Part shown: positions 23,449 to 34,280 of the stretch, piece after piece
Layout of the letters: each line of letters starts with the position of its first letter
Numbering within the stretch: position 1 is the stretch's first letter
Origin: Arctopsyche grandis
Taxonomy: Eukaryota > Arthropoda > Insecta > Trichoptera > Hydropsychidae
NCBI RefSeq assembly: GCF_051622035.1
Contig: NC_135367.1
Location: forward strand, 26,986,001 to 27,050,000
DNA length: 64,000 bases
Direction: 5' to 3'
Translations under genes and position numbers: made by a program
Notes under the pieces: generated by a model
What the model saw: only the letters and a program-made list of their open reading frames with translations
Database searches by the model: none
Told to the model about the DNA's origin: nothing

Positions 23449-26400
23449 ATGTCGTCGGCGCTGAAAAAAGTGGCGTTCGCTTCGGCCAACTTGGGGGCGC
23501 GCGCTCGTCAGTATTTTTATTCTTTCACTGTTCCACTTTATTTGAGGTTATGTCTCGTCGCCGACAATTCGACTTTCTGTCTACTTTTCGCGGCTGAAAG
23601 TAACGCGCGATTTCACGACCATCATCGTCAACATTGTTTCCCTTTTGCATGCTCTCTCTTCATTCTCTCTTCAAAGGACTGATCGCTGTTTTTATTTTAT
23701 TCAATACGGAATTTCCCCCCCTACAGATTTTATCGATTTTTATTCACGCTCTGAATGTTTCGATGCGTAACTACAAATATTATTGCGCGTAGATAACCTT
23801 GTTATGAAACTACAACATTTTGTATGGAGCAATGTGTGAGTGTTGTACCAGTGGTTGACATGCTAACTCTTCATTTATTTAATGATAATTAATCAATACA
23901 AATTAATTGAAATACATACGTTTATTTGACTATTAAAGTTATGCTAGAATGTATGTAATACTAAAATAGATAAAAAAGGGTGCTAGTTTAGTATGCGGTC
24001 TACCTTCACGTATCTACTTCAGTATGCGATCTACCTTCACGTTTTTACTTTAATATGCGGTATCACAGTATCAGTTCTCACATATGGCACTGAGACTGAA
24101 TAATACCAACCCTAACAACCTAATCTTAAATTAATAGGGCCAACCTTAACTTAACCTAACCTATCCTGACCCTTAAATAAATAGGTGTTGGTTGCTAAGA
24201 TATCTTTTTTTTTAAGTTTTATTTCATCATTATTTTCACAAAAAAAATATATCTTAGCAGCTAACACCTATTTATTTAAGGGTAAGGATAGGTTAGGTTA
24301 AGTTAAGGTTGGCCCTATTCATTTAAGATTTGGTTAAGAGATATGTATCGTCGTTTATGTACAAATAAAGTTACAAGTAAAAAAAAATTGTCGATTGCGA
24401 TTCTAATTTAGACCGCATACTAAAGTAGCACCAAAAAAAGTTTAGTAGTAGATATTTTTAGTATATCAATCGAAATACAGATGAATCGGAAACTAATTCG
24501 TCATGATAATGCTAGAGAAAGCTTTCCATTTGATGGGTTTTAGGGCTAAAACAACTGTCAACTATTGGTGCACTCACTTTATATATGTATATATATTTTT
24601 TTTATTTACACCAGGAAAGCCTAACAGGTAATTCCAACACTCCTTCCTGGCCTGAAACATTGTATATTTGATAAAAATATTATTAAAATTATACAAAGTA
24701 AATATCAATTAATATCCGTAAAGACATCTATGGTCAAATTTGCAGCATTTTAAACAATTCAGTAAATACATATCAATTAACATCCACAGAGACATTTTTT
24801 TGTCAAATTTCTAAATTTGCAGCATTTTAGCGAAACTCGAGATTTTGCCAAAAAATGGGTAAGGTCACCATTTGTTGGAACCGTTTCAATGAAAATCAGA
24901 TAAATTGGCAAACTCTGATGGGAAACGATCGACCCGGAGTCACAAATCCAAGGTCTGGCCAGCAGAAACCAGCGGGAATTGAACCCGTGACCGCTCTGTT
25001 CAAAGCATTATATGCTAACCACTAGTCTATTATGCTGGTTATACATATATTACCAGCAGCGTTGACTAGTGGTTAGTATGCGTATTATGCTTTCGAGTGA
25101 AGTGGTCACGGATTCGAGTCCCTCTAGAGTGCTGCTGCTGGCTAAACTTTGATTTGTGACTCCAGGTCGATTGTTTCTTCAATTTTTGGGATTTTCATTG
25201 AAACACTTCCTGTAAATTGGCATCTCCTTTCCAATCTCTCTTGCAAATCTCAAGTTATTCAGCATCTTGAGGTTCGCCAATTTCTATAATGAAAATGCTG
25301 CAAAAGTTTCTCCATAGATGTCACCGTGGATGATGTTTGTTTGTATCTGTAATTGTATTGTATCTGTATTAGTTCTATTAGGAATACGTTTGAAGTGTCT
25401 ATAATATGTTAAATAAAATAAAAAATACCATAGCTAAGTAATATTTGAACGTATTATTGAGTATTTTGTACGAAACCATTTGATACATAAAAACTTCAAT
25501 CAACCAAATATGATTGTTTGAACATCTGTTCCACATTAGAATTGCATATCGAACGAAAAATATAATTAAACACGTCACTGCGCATTAAAAATAGTTCTGG
25601 GCTGATCTCGGTCAACACTACAATTAATAGCCGTTGCTGATAAAGACTAGTCTTTTCTAATCTACATATTTTGTAGACAATATGAACGTAATCGCGTTAA
25701 GGTCACATCAAATTCCACTAATTTATCAGTACATATGTATATTCTAAAACTAACATTTCAGTTGTTGATTCGTGTCACGATCATGCCTTATCACATCAAT
25801 ATGGGTCAAGAATTCACGTACAACCGATAACAACAGATATGATTTTCAGGATTAAGTAATATTTTATAGTGTATTATTGTATGTATTCTGTTAAATTTAC
25901 AGTCAGCTCCGGCAAAAGGATCGTCGCCGTCAATCCCGTCGTCGAAATGGACGGAGACGAGATGACTCGCATCATTTGGGAGAAAATCAAGGAGAGATTG
26001 ATCTTCCCATACGTTCAAGTATATAAAATACTATTATAATACTTGATTTCAAAATCGAAATTTCATTACACATCGCTATAATGTGCTATGATTGTAGGTC
26101 GACTGCAAATACTACGATCTGGGTCTTCCTTATCGTGACAGCACCGAGGACCAAGTCACCATTGACGCCGCTCATGCCATCTTGAAATACAACGTCGGCA
26201 TCAAATGCGCTACCATCACACCCGACGAGCAAAGAGTCGAAGGTTTGCACGCTTCGAATTGAAATGTATGAAAGTTTGATCTGAAGTTTACTGATACAAC
26301 GTTTCGTATGCTAGAATTCAAACTGAAGAAGATGTGGCTGAGTCCGAACGGAACGATCCGTAATATCCTCGGCGGAACTGTCTTCCGTGAGCCCATCCTC

Positions 26401-27827
26401 TGCAAGTCAATTCCCAAGCTGGTTCCCGGCTGGACCAAACCGATCGTGATCGGCAGGCACGCTCACGGCGATCAGTACAAAGCTCAAGATATGGTCATCA
26501 CTAAACCCGGCAAGGTAAAGTTCATTGGTTTCAAAATCTTGATCAATATTTCAGGCAAAGATATACATACTTTGTATCTTAAAAAAAATGTTTGTGCATT
26601 ATTTTCGGTGCATCAAACTGTTCCCTATATAAAATGGCAAAATTTTTCATGTCTTGAAAATCTTCTCAGGTTGAAATCGTTGTGTCTTCCGATGACGGTG
26701 CTGTCCAAAAAGTCACACTCTTCCAATTCAAAGGCAGCGGTGTCGTGATGGGAATGTACAACACCGATGACTCGATCAAGTCATTCGCTCATGCCAGTTT
26801 CCAAGTAAGTTTACTCAAATATATGCACATATTAAACCAGTACACAGTTGATACTGTTTTATATAACATTTTAACCAATTCTAGGTCGCCCTGCAAAAGA
26901 AATGGCCGCTATACCTATCCACTAAGAATACAATCCTCAAGCGGTATGACGGAAGGTTCAAGGACATCTTCCAAGATATATATGAAGAGTACGTACACAA
27001 GAATTTCATCGATTGCTCGTCTTAGGTCTATAATAATACTGATGATAAGTTATTAAATATATTTCAGAACCTATAAGAAGGACTTCGAAGCTGCTAAGAT
27101 CTGGTATGAGCATCGTCTCATCGACGACATGGTGGCTCAAGGTCTCAAGAGCTCCGGTGGCTTCGTATGGGCCTGCAAAAACTACGATGGAGACGTGCAA
27201 TCAGACGTCGTCGCTCAAGTTAGCATCGCAACCTTATAACATTCTGAATCTATCGAATCGTATTGTACAACATTGTTTTTGTTCACAGGGTTACGGATCT
27301 TTGGGTATGATGACATCCGTGTTGATGTGCCCCGATGGACGCACCCTGGAATCAGAAGCCGCCCATGGCACCGTCACCAGACATTACCGAGAACATCAAA
27401 AAGGGAAACCGACATCAACGAACCCCGTCGCTTCCATCTACGCATGGACCCGTGGATTGATCCACCGTGCTCGTCTTGACAACACACCAGAGTTAGAACG
27501 CTTCTCCACTGCTCTAGAACAGGTAACTATCAAACGAGGAATTCTTGTGTCTTTCCTTTTACAAAACGAAATTTAAATAGATCTTGACTTTGATAAAACT
27601 CATGAACATGGCCAGTCTACTGCTCGAGTGTAACTTATAAGTTATTTATGCGTATATAATTGTGATTCCAGGCTTGTGTGGATTGTATCGATAGCGGAAA
27701 GGTGACCAAGGATCTGGCTGCGGCCATTCACGGGCTTCCGAATCTGAAGGACGGCATGTATCTTCATACAACAGATTTCCTAGAAGCTATTGCGTCACAA
27801 CTAGAACACAATCTTTCCAAGAAGTAA
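23449..27827 (+). CDS. Idh: NADP-dependent isocitrate dehydrogenase, mitochondrial-type (9 coding exons, 432 aa)
   Basis: The enzyme oxidatively decarboxylates isocitrate to 2-oxoglutarate, making NADPH. Exons are 23449-23510, 25907-26018, 26098-26242, 26315-26514, 26670-26804, 26885-26988, 27068-27218, 27289-27522 and 27672-27827. All introns are GT-AG and the 1299 coding bases keep one frame. [12 protein letters not shown] opens the fold at residues 32-43. [23 protein letters not shown] and GRHAHGDQY (R154, equivalent to human IDH1 R132) form the isocitrate site. LIDDMVAQ supplies the metal-binding aspartates, and [11 protein letters not shown] binds NADP. The family is usually 405-455 aa. 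The start has the context CAACATG. The first 20 or so residues (basic and Ala/Ser-rich, no acids) look like a mitochondrial presequence, so the product resembles IDH2. A cytosolic form from another first exon cannot be excluded. The exon 2 acceptor was chosen because only the second of two adjacent AGs keeps frame. Intron 1 (2.4 kb) holds a MITE and two SINEs. Confidence 0.97.
23979..24432. mobile_element. 454 bp MITE with TIR GGTGCTAGTTTAGTATGCGG in Idh intron 1
   Basis: The left end GGTGCTAGTTTAGTATGCGG and the right end CCGCATACTAAAGTAGCACC are inverted repeats of about 24 bp. The flanks TAAAAAAG and AAAAAAAG look like an 8 bp duplication with one change. Inside is a second inverted repeat with arms of about 85 bp (near 24120-24200 and 24248-24335) around ACCTAACCTATCC / GGATAGGTTAGGT. 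There is no transposase. Confidence 0.75.
24621..25043 (-). mobile_element. tRNA-derived SINE, copy 3, in Idh intron 1
   Basis: On the minus strand the B box region GGTTCAATTCCC lies downstream of TAGTGGTTAGCAT, with the SINE body and its terminus at the left. It faces copy 4 head to head. Confidence 0.8.
25051..25345 (+). mobile_element. tRNA-derived SINE, copy 4, in Idh intron 1
   Basis: The head TACCAGCAGCGTTGACTAGT is followed by GGTTAG and a B box-like GATTCGAGTCCC. The body is recognisable to about 25345, and the usual 3' terminus is missing or diverged. Confidence 0.75.
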
Positions 27828-27972
27828 ATCAAGTGTTGCCATTTTACAACCAAGACTTTACCGTTGACTTTCTCACGAGAGTACAAAAGCACATAAATCC
27901 TATTGAAGCACTATTTTTTTATACTGTGAACGTTTAGTAATAATAATCTCACATTTTATGAATGATTTTATA

Positions 27973-28083
27973 AATAAATGTATCTGTATACTTGTTTATA
28001 ATAGACAAAAATGTATTTAAACGAATTTTACAACTTTGTATTGTAATTCAATATGAATGAAATATATTTTATATTGTAATAAA
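27973..28083 (+). promoter_or_regulatory. Polyadenylation signals of the Idh gene
   Basis: AATAAA occurs at 27973-27978, 146 bases past the stop, and again at 28078-28083. Either could direct 3' end formation. Confidence 0.55.
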
Positions 28084-28789
28084 TAAGATCGTAATGAAAT
28101 TAATGATTTCTAGTCAATTTGGAGAAGCTTTTCTATCCATTTTGCTTATATATTTTAAACATCAATAAACAAAACTCTACATTAAATCAAACCTTTCACT
28201 GCCAATTCGGTACTAATAATTAGAAAAAATTCCTATCTGCACTTATTAGGTCAAATAAATATACACCCAGTATTTCGCTGCTGATATGAGAATAAGATAT
28301 CAAATTTTCAAGTAGCAATTGATGGAGAATGATAACTAGTTTTTCTTAGGCTAGTAAAATATCGTAGAAGCACCACTAATACCTGATAAGTCCGATGGAA
28401 GTCATTGCGATAGACATAAAGGTCTATAAGGCAGGCCTACTTGTAATTTTGTCAGTTGGACTAAGCTTAAAGTTGATTACGTTTCAATCAAACGTCTCCA
28501 TCCAAAATTGGAGAAAATAGTCTATGTTGTTATGGCTTTAAGGCTATATTCTAATTAGAAAATGAATTAAATAAAAGAAAGTTCCAATTCAATGTCATAG
28601 AACATAAAAAAAACATAAGCAATGTAAATGTTGTCTGGGGATCGGTAAAGGTTTCGGATCCGTTTTAGAAGCGAATGAATCATAACAAGATAATATTTTT
28701 CATTATAATACGTGCAGTTCGTTAACGAATTAAACAAACTATGCAATATTAACACACACTTATGCCTTGTGCCAAAAGTATTTAAATTT
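28084..28789. other. Convergent intergenic spacer
   Basis: This AT-rich sequence between the 3' ends of the dehydrogenase and the Kelch gene shows nothing else recognisable. Confidence 0.5.
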
Positions 28790-28795
28790 TTTATT
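28790..28795 (-). promoter_or_regulatory. Polyadenylation signal of the Kelch gene
   Basis: AATAAA on the minus strand lies about 75 bases past the stop codon at 28871. Confidence 0.55.
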
Positions 28796-28870
28796 TCACA
28801 ATCGTTGACCACATCGATATTTTTCTAAATAAATGTATAGTAAAATTTAAACAGTGTTTCATTTCATATT

Positions 28871-31800
28871 TTAGTCTGATTCTGTCTCTTCACTGCCGCT
28901 TTCCTCCGACTCGGATCCCTCATCTTCTTCGCCCTCTTCCTCAGAATCGCTTCCCAACCATTCCGGCAACGACGGTTGAGATGACAGCGTTTTCCAACCC
29001 TCTAATTTATGCAGATCTACAACGAAAATATTAACCAATCAATAAATTGAACGAACCTATTAAAATTCGATACGAATACAAATCCTCACCCAAACAATAC
29101 ATATCACTCAACGTGAATTGTTTCTCCCCTTTTTCTAAGATTCCACCGTACAGATACAAAGTCGACTTTTGAACGGCAATCATTGCATTCATCCTCGGAC
29201 ACGGACCTTCAACACTAGAGCTACCTTCATTTCCGACAACGTTCGCCGTTCCTTTATCGGCAGATGACTTCGCTCCGGAAAGCGTCATCGTAAAAATACC
29301 ATCGGAACATACAGTTATAGGATCGTCTACTTTTTCTTCCTCCTCCTCTTCGACTTCCTTATTTTCACCTTCTTTTTGAATTTTCGCAACTTTTTGAGGC
29401 TTAAATGTCACATTACGCCAAACTCCATTATCCAATTCCAAACAATGAAGACTATTGAACATTTCACCGGTTAATAACTCTTCAGTTTCTTCCATATCCT
29501 TTAAAAAGCAAACTCATAAATTTAATACTACAATATAAACCATAGATATAGAATACATAGATACGCCCTGACGCTCTAAGCCGATCACCCTTTTGGTGCA
29601 TGCAAACCCAAAGGAAAGTAAAGTGCATGCACACTCTCTCGGAAGGTCGATTGACGTTTTTCGAAAATGCCAACGTATTCAGTGAAATTGTGTTACAATT
29701 ACTCAAGAAAGCATAAAAAGGCGGATGGCATCACATATCATAAGAAAGAATTAATATATAATGTCTTCAATTATAGTATGTAACGCGACGTTCTCCCGAG
29801 TGTCCCTTCAGTTGGTAGCGGTAGTAATATTTAGTTTGGTGCCCGTGGCTTTACCGCGCCAACTACCATGCTCATCTCGAGCGCATCGAGATCGAGTCTC
29901 TCACCCGCCATCCACCAACGAAGAAAGATCTCTCCTGTGCACGTCTCCACGGGGAGGTGGGGCCCCGAGATCCGCCATCTTGCTGAAGAACCGCTGTGAG
30001 GTCGAGTGCAGCATCACTCCCTTCCCTGAGATCCAGCACAACGTCCCCTGTATTCCTCACGCCGTTTCCGGAGAAACATCAGCCGTGAGAGGACCCGAGG
30101 ACGAGGAAGCTGTTACCAACGAGACGATTTGCAGTCAGGAGCCTCCCCGACTATATATAAACTGTATCCCAAGGTTAGTTCACGTTTCCCTATAACCCGA
30201 CCCTTGGAAGAAGAACGACGTATCCGCCCTCCGGATTTCCCACCGCGAGATCAGATAACGCGCGTAAAACCGTTCGTTACAAGTAGTATTTTAACATATA
30301 ATGAAATATCGGCGCGATGTATGTAGTGTTGTATGCAGTGATTGAACAGCGGTCGACAACCTCTGCCACAGATGTCTCTAAATGTACACGTATATCTTGT
30401 TGGCACAGAAGGAAATTCAGAAATCGACATTAAGTTTAAAACTACAAACAATGAACTACATATAAAAGTGTCAGCTTTAAAATTGATCCTTGTGGAAGTT
30501 ACTAATATTTAAATATTGTAATAGTTAATGATGGTTTTATTATAGTAACATACATTTGTAGTTTAATATAGTGTGTATAGTGTAGGAATCTCGTCACCAT
30601 CATCAAGACATTTACTGCGACGCAGTATACATTTCCAAAACCTTCTAGAAAGCTCCACCCCTACCAGTCGAGTGGAAACAAACCGGTCGAAGCAAACCTG
30701 CAGCCATTAAACTAAAATCAAGCGGAACGGTGCCAAAATGTTCCAGAAAGCTCCACCCCTACCAGTAAAGTGGAACCAAACCGGTCGAAGCACACCGCAG
30801 CCATTAAACTACATCGAGCGGAACGGTGCCAATCGTTCCAGAAAATTCTACCCCATCGACAAAAACACATTCCTCGCATACGCATCAACAACAGCTGCAA
30901 CGAGTCACGTGATGCCCAAAAACACTATAAAAGGAGGTCCAACCCAAACAACACCAGTCGACCCACAGCAGCAAGCGCCGACACACAGCAGCAGACTAGT
31001 CGACATCCAGCTTCTGACCTGCCACCATGCTGAACATAGCCGAACTTGCTGAACATAGCCGAACAACGAGCCAGCAACACACTGCCGCATCCAGAGACTT
31101 GCTGAACATAGCCGAACAACGAGCCAGCAACACACTGCCGTATCCAGAGACTTGCTGAACATAGCCGAATGCCGAGCCAGCGACACTCTACCATATCCAG
31201 AGACCGCTGAACGACATACTTTTACCAACTATTAATCATACTCGTGTATACGTTGTTACATCAAAATAAATACCATATCCAACATATAGCTGTATTTAAT
31301 ACCGAAACACAGACGAACCTGTCTATAACACATGGCGGACTGGTGGTGAAGAACACCTTCACAACTAGATCAGTCCCCATAATAGCTAAATATTTTTTTC
31401 TTAATATGACTTTATTAGTTTGGTTTACTGTCACGCGGAGTGTCCAATAAAATAAAGCTATAAATAAAATAAACCTTCAGTGCATGTACGTAGTACATAA
31501 ACTGGTTGCTGACCACTGCCGACATTTTTTTCACCACTTCCCCGCTAGTTAAACTCCCCGCACCCCTCAGTTAATGGCGACAAGATCTCCAACGAAATTT
31601 GTATGTAAAGGCATATCTATGTATTCTATATCTATGATGTATAAACACTATAATATAACAGTACTGAACATACCAGAACTCCTCCAAATACGTAGCATTT
31701 ATTTCCAGGAGCTAAACATGCTGAAAACGAACTCCTCGGAGGTGTCGGACGTTGAGAACCACCTTTCAAAGAATCCCAACGGTAATTTGTAGGCTGTGTA

Positions 31801-32959
31801 CTATTAGGACCGCTACTGGTAGTCGCGACGAGTCGGAAGAGATCACCGTGTGTGACTCCACGGTCGGCTTTTCCTTCCTTGACTCGACTATAACCTCCGT
31901 AGACCACCAACTGAACCGAACAAAGCATCAGAAAAGCGCAAACATACGATAATCTAAGATATATTTATATTACATATGTATATATACCGTGTCTTGACCG
32001 GTAGGCATTAAGAGACAAGCGCTGCGAGGACATGGTCCGTTTCCGAGCGTTTCAATTTTCCTCCATATTCTAGTATCAGTGCAAAACACAAAGAGATCAT
32101 TGTAGTACTTATAATTACGTCCGTTGTCATGGTAGCCTCCGAATACTATCAGCTGTTTACGTAGACTGGTCATTCTGTGACCGGATCTACTCGTAGGACA
32201 CCCAGGACTTTCTACCTATTAAATTAAAATGTACGATTATATTATATGCATAAAGAACATCACCAGATGATAATTGAAGCAAACCTTTTGCCATTTTTTA
32301 TCCGACAGACTGTATAACCACAAGTCTTTATAGTGATAGAATTGCATCTCAGTTGGACTTGTATACTCGCCGCCAAATATCCATAGTTCACCTCTGGAAC
32401 AATCATCATGTTAGTGTCGTAGAATCTTCTACAAGTCACGTTTTGAATATACTTAGTTCTACAGTATGAGGTATCTCACTTATTCGACGATAGAGTAACC
32501 GCCTGGTGTGCACTTCTCGGAGGTGGGGCTCCTGGAGCTTTGATAATGCGCCATTCGTTCTTGGCTATGTTGTATACGAATAGATTGTTATACACGTAAG
32601 TCTTTTTGCCGTCGTGATACTCTCCGCCGAATAGAATAAGTTCGGATGTGTTTGTAGGATGTGGAAGTAATGTGGCGTTGACTCTCGGTGAAGGAGGAGA
32701 GACGGTCGTCTCAACGACGGCGAGACGTTTAGCTTCCTCTCGTTCTATCTTGGCTACGATTTCTTCAATGTCTTCCTGAAAAATCGCATGAAAAATTAAT
32801 ACAAAGAAAATTACTATACATACATGGCAAAGTTAAATCTAGGAATACTTCTCCAATATCGGCTAATTCCTTCTTTCTTTTTGATTCGAGTTTCTTTTCA
32901 GTTTTGGTGGCTGTTTTAACGGCACCACTCACTTTTTTCTTCTTATCTTTTTTTCCCAT
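28871..32959 (-). CDS. Klhdc4: Kelch domain-containing protein 4 homolog (7 coding exons, 511 aa)
   Basis: This is a conserved Kelch-repeat protein, KLHDC4 in mammals, whose molecular role is poorly known; a beta-propeller protein-interaction scaffold is expected. Exons on the minus strand are 32849-32959, 32480-32775, 32285-32393, 31988-32215, 31674-31910, 29090-29498 and 28871-29016. They sum to 1536 bases in one frame with GT-AG introns. The basic leader MGKKDKKKKVSGAVKTATK and the EDIEEIVAKIE segment match the family. Kelch blades are marked by ELILFGGEYHDGKKTY, ELWIFGGEYTS, QLIVFGGYHDNG, LVVYGGYSR, CYVFGGVL and LYLYGGILEKGEKQFTLSDM. The C-terminus is a Ser/Asp/Glu-rich acidic tail, also a family trait. 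Length matches the human protein (about 520 aa). Intron 5 (2.2 kb) holds a solo LTR and another LTR-like repeat. There is no signal peptide. Confidence 0.96.
29779..30281 (+). mobile_element. 503 bp solo LTR in the Kelch gene intron 5
   Basis: The element begins TGTAACGCGACG and ends CGTTCGTTACA, giving inverted ends TGTAACG/CGTTACA. AGTA is duplicated on both sides (29775-29778 and 30282-30285). It is GC-rich against the intron and has a TATATAA box near 30152-30160. That is expected of an LTR with its own promoter, here opposite in direction to the gene. The 144-codon open frame from 29761 starts outside the LTR and has no domain, so it is not called. Confidence 0.85.
30590..31340 (+). mobile_element. 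Second LTR-like element with internal tandem repeats
   Basis: A possible start TGTAGGAATCTCG lies near 30580. CTATAAAAGG (about 30925-30934) looks like a promoter TATA box. TGGCGGACTGG near 31332 resembles a primer-binding site after an LTR end. Inside are a duplicated block of about 97 bp (30640-30830) and three 53 bp units (31044-31202). The ends and target duplication are not established. Confidence 0.45.
31044..31202. repeat. Three tandem 53 bp units
   Basis: Each unit starts ACTTGCTGAACATAGCCGAA and ends TATCCAGAG or CATCCAGAG. The first two units are nearly identical and the third is more diverged. Confidence 0.9.
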
Positions 32960-33249
32960 AGTTAGTTCTGAAATATAATATAATAATTGTTGCGATTCAA
33001 TAACATAACCTCTTACGTATCACTTCAAGAAATCACTTGTCACGTTATTACAAAAACCATACAACAAATATATTAAAATTTGTTAATGAGTGTACATTAG
33101 TTTGGATTAGTTAGGCAATAATACCTTAATTATACGAATATGATAAATAACCACGTGCACCTGACAGTTGACGTTTGTTTGACGTTATGAAATTTTGGTC
33201 GTAAGAGGTGTATTCATGTGTATGTGAATAATTCGTGTTATGTAGGTAG

Positions 33250-33499
33250 GGTAAACGGAATACTAGTCACATGTGAACCAGTCACAGGACAACCGGTCGC
33301 TCTAGATCAGTCACACGTGATCACCCGTCACACTAAAACTGGTCACGAGAAAACTGGTCACACCCGAAAATTAGTCACGAAAAAACTGGTCACACCCAAA
33401 AATTCGACAATTTTAGTGTGACGGGTGATCACGTGTGACCGATCTAGAGCGACCGGTTGTCCAGTGACCGGTTCACATTTGACTAGTAATCACCGAACC
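33250..33499. mobile_element. 250 bp foldback MITE, GGTTCGGTGATTA family, copy 3
   Basis: Arms of about 88 bp pair across a loop of about 70 bp. A core example is GGACAACCGGTCGCTCTAGA against TCTAGAGCGACCGGTTGTCC. On the minus strand the element starts GGTTCGGTGATTACTAGTCA, like the copies at 20256 and 22945. A perfect 8 bp duplication GTAGGTAG lies at 33242-33249 and 33500-33507. It sits upstream of the Kelch gene. Confidence 0.88.
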
Positions 33500-33671
33500 G
33501 TAGGTAGGTAGAGGAAATGCTTCAGTTGTTGGCTAGGGTATAGTTATTGGTCTTGATTTATATCAATAGGATTATTTATGTATACGTTTGTGGTACGTAG
33601 ACTGAATATATTGTATTTGTTAACTTTCCGACTAAAAATTTAATGACTCCTGCCCTAGGGCAAATTCCATT

Positions 33672-33760
33672 TATATGAGTTTATAGCAGTGCTACTTAAA
33701 CGCTGGTCCGCGGCTCAGTACTGGTTCGTACACTGGTGGTACCTGGTCCGCGGACAAATA
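33672..33760. repeat. hAT-like terminal fragment
   Basis: CAGTGCTACTTAAACGCTGG followed by TCCGCGG, then CTGGTCCGCGG again, resembles termini of hAT elements (CAGTG...). No second end or target duplication was found. Confidence 0.3.
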
Positions 33761-33899
33761 CGTAATTAAAAAATTAAAACAATAGTTTATGACAACGTTG
33801 CATTATCTCATTTATTATATTAATTATATAAAGACAAGCCCTAAATTATTTGGGATACTATGCCAATATATGGACGCTGATTATAGGACGACTATTATT

Positions 33900-34272
33900 C
33901 GATGCGGTGCAAACGATCGACAAGCGCCAGACAGACTGAACCACAGATTAACTGTACGTGTACCTTATGCGTGCGCACTGCTCGCACTTACACTAAGCGA
34001 AATCTACCCGAAGTCCCGACATAGCTACCCTGTATACGTTCTGTGCTTCTGATACTTTAGTTCTGAATTTTGCCTTATTAAACTCGCCAGAAAGATCCAA
34101 CTCAATTTTAATAATTACCATTTTAATAATTGCATCTGTGCACATCGAAAGGTTACTCGTCATCTGATGTTCAATCTATCGTTCGTGAAGTCGAGAATTG
34201 CGTTTAAAGCAGCCATCCAGTTAATCTGTGGTTCAGTCTGTCTGGCGCTTGTCGATCGTTTGCACCAAACCC
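33900..34272. mobile_element. 373 bp MITE, 8 bp TSD CTATTATT
   Basis: The inverted ends share GGTGCAAACGATCGACAAGC and extend about 49 bp. CTATTATT is duplicated at 33892-33899 and 34273-34280. Internal text near 34080 (CGCCAGAAAGATCCAACTCA) recurs near 54240 in ABCC intron 1, so a related copy is dispersed. A hAT-like origin is inferred from the 8 bp duplication. Confidence 0.82.
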
Positions 34273-34280
34273 CTATTATT

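Noticed and set aside
24140..24335. Telomere-like CCTAA/TTAGG text
   Set aside because: Only one or two units occur, inside the inverted arms of a MITE. It is not an interstitial telomere array.
29761..30195. 144-codon open frame in the Kelch gene intron
   Set aside because: It starts outside and runs through a solo LTR with exact ends and a target duplication. No protein domain is present.
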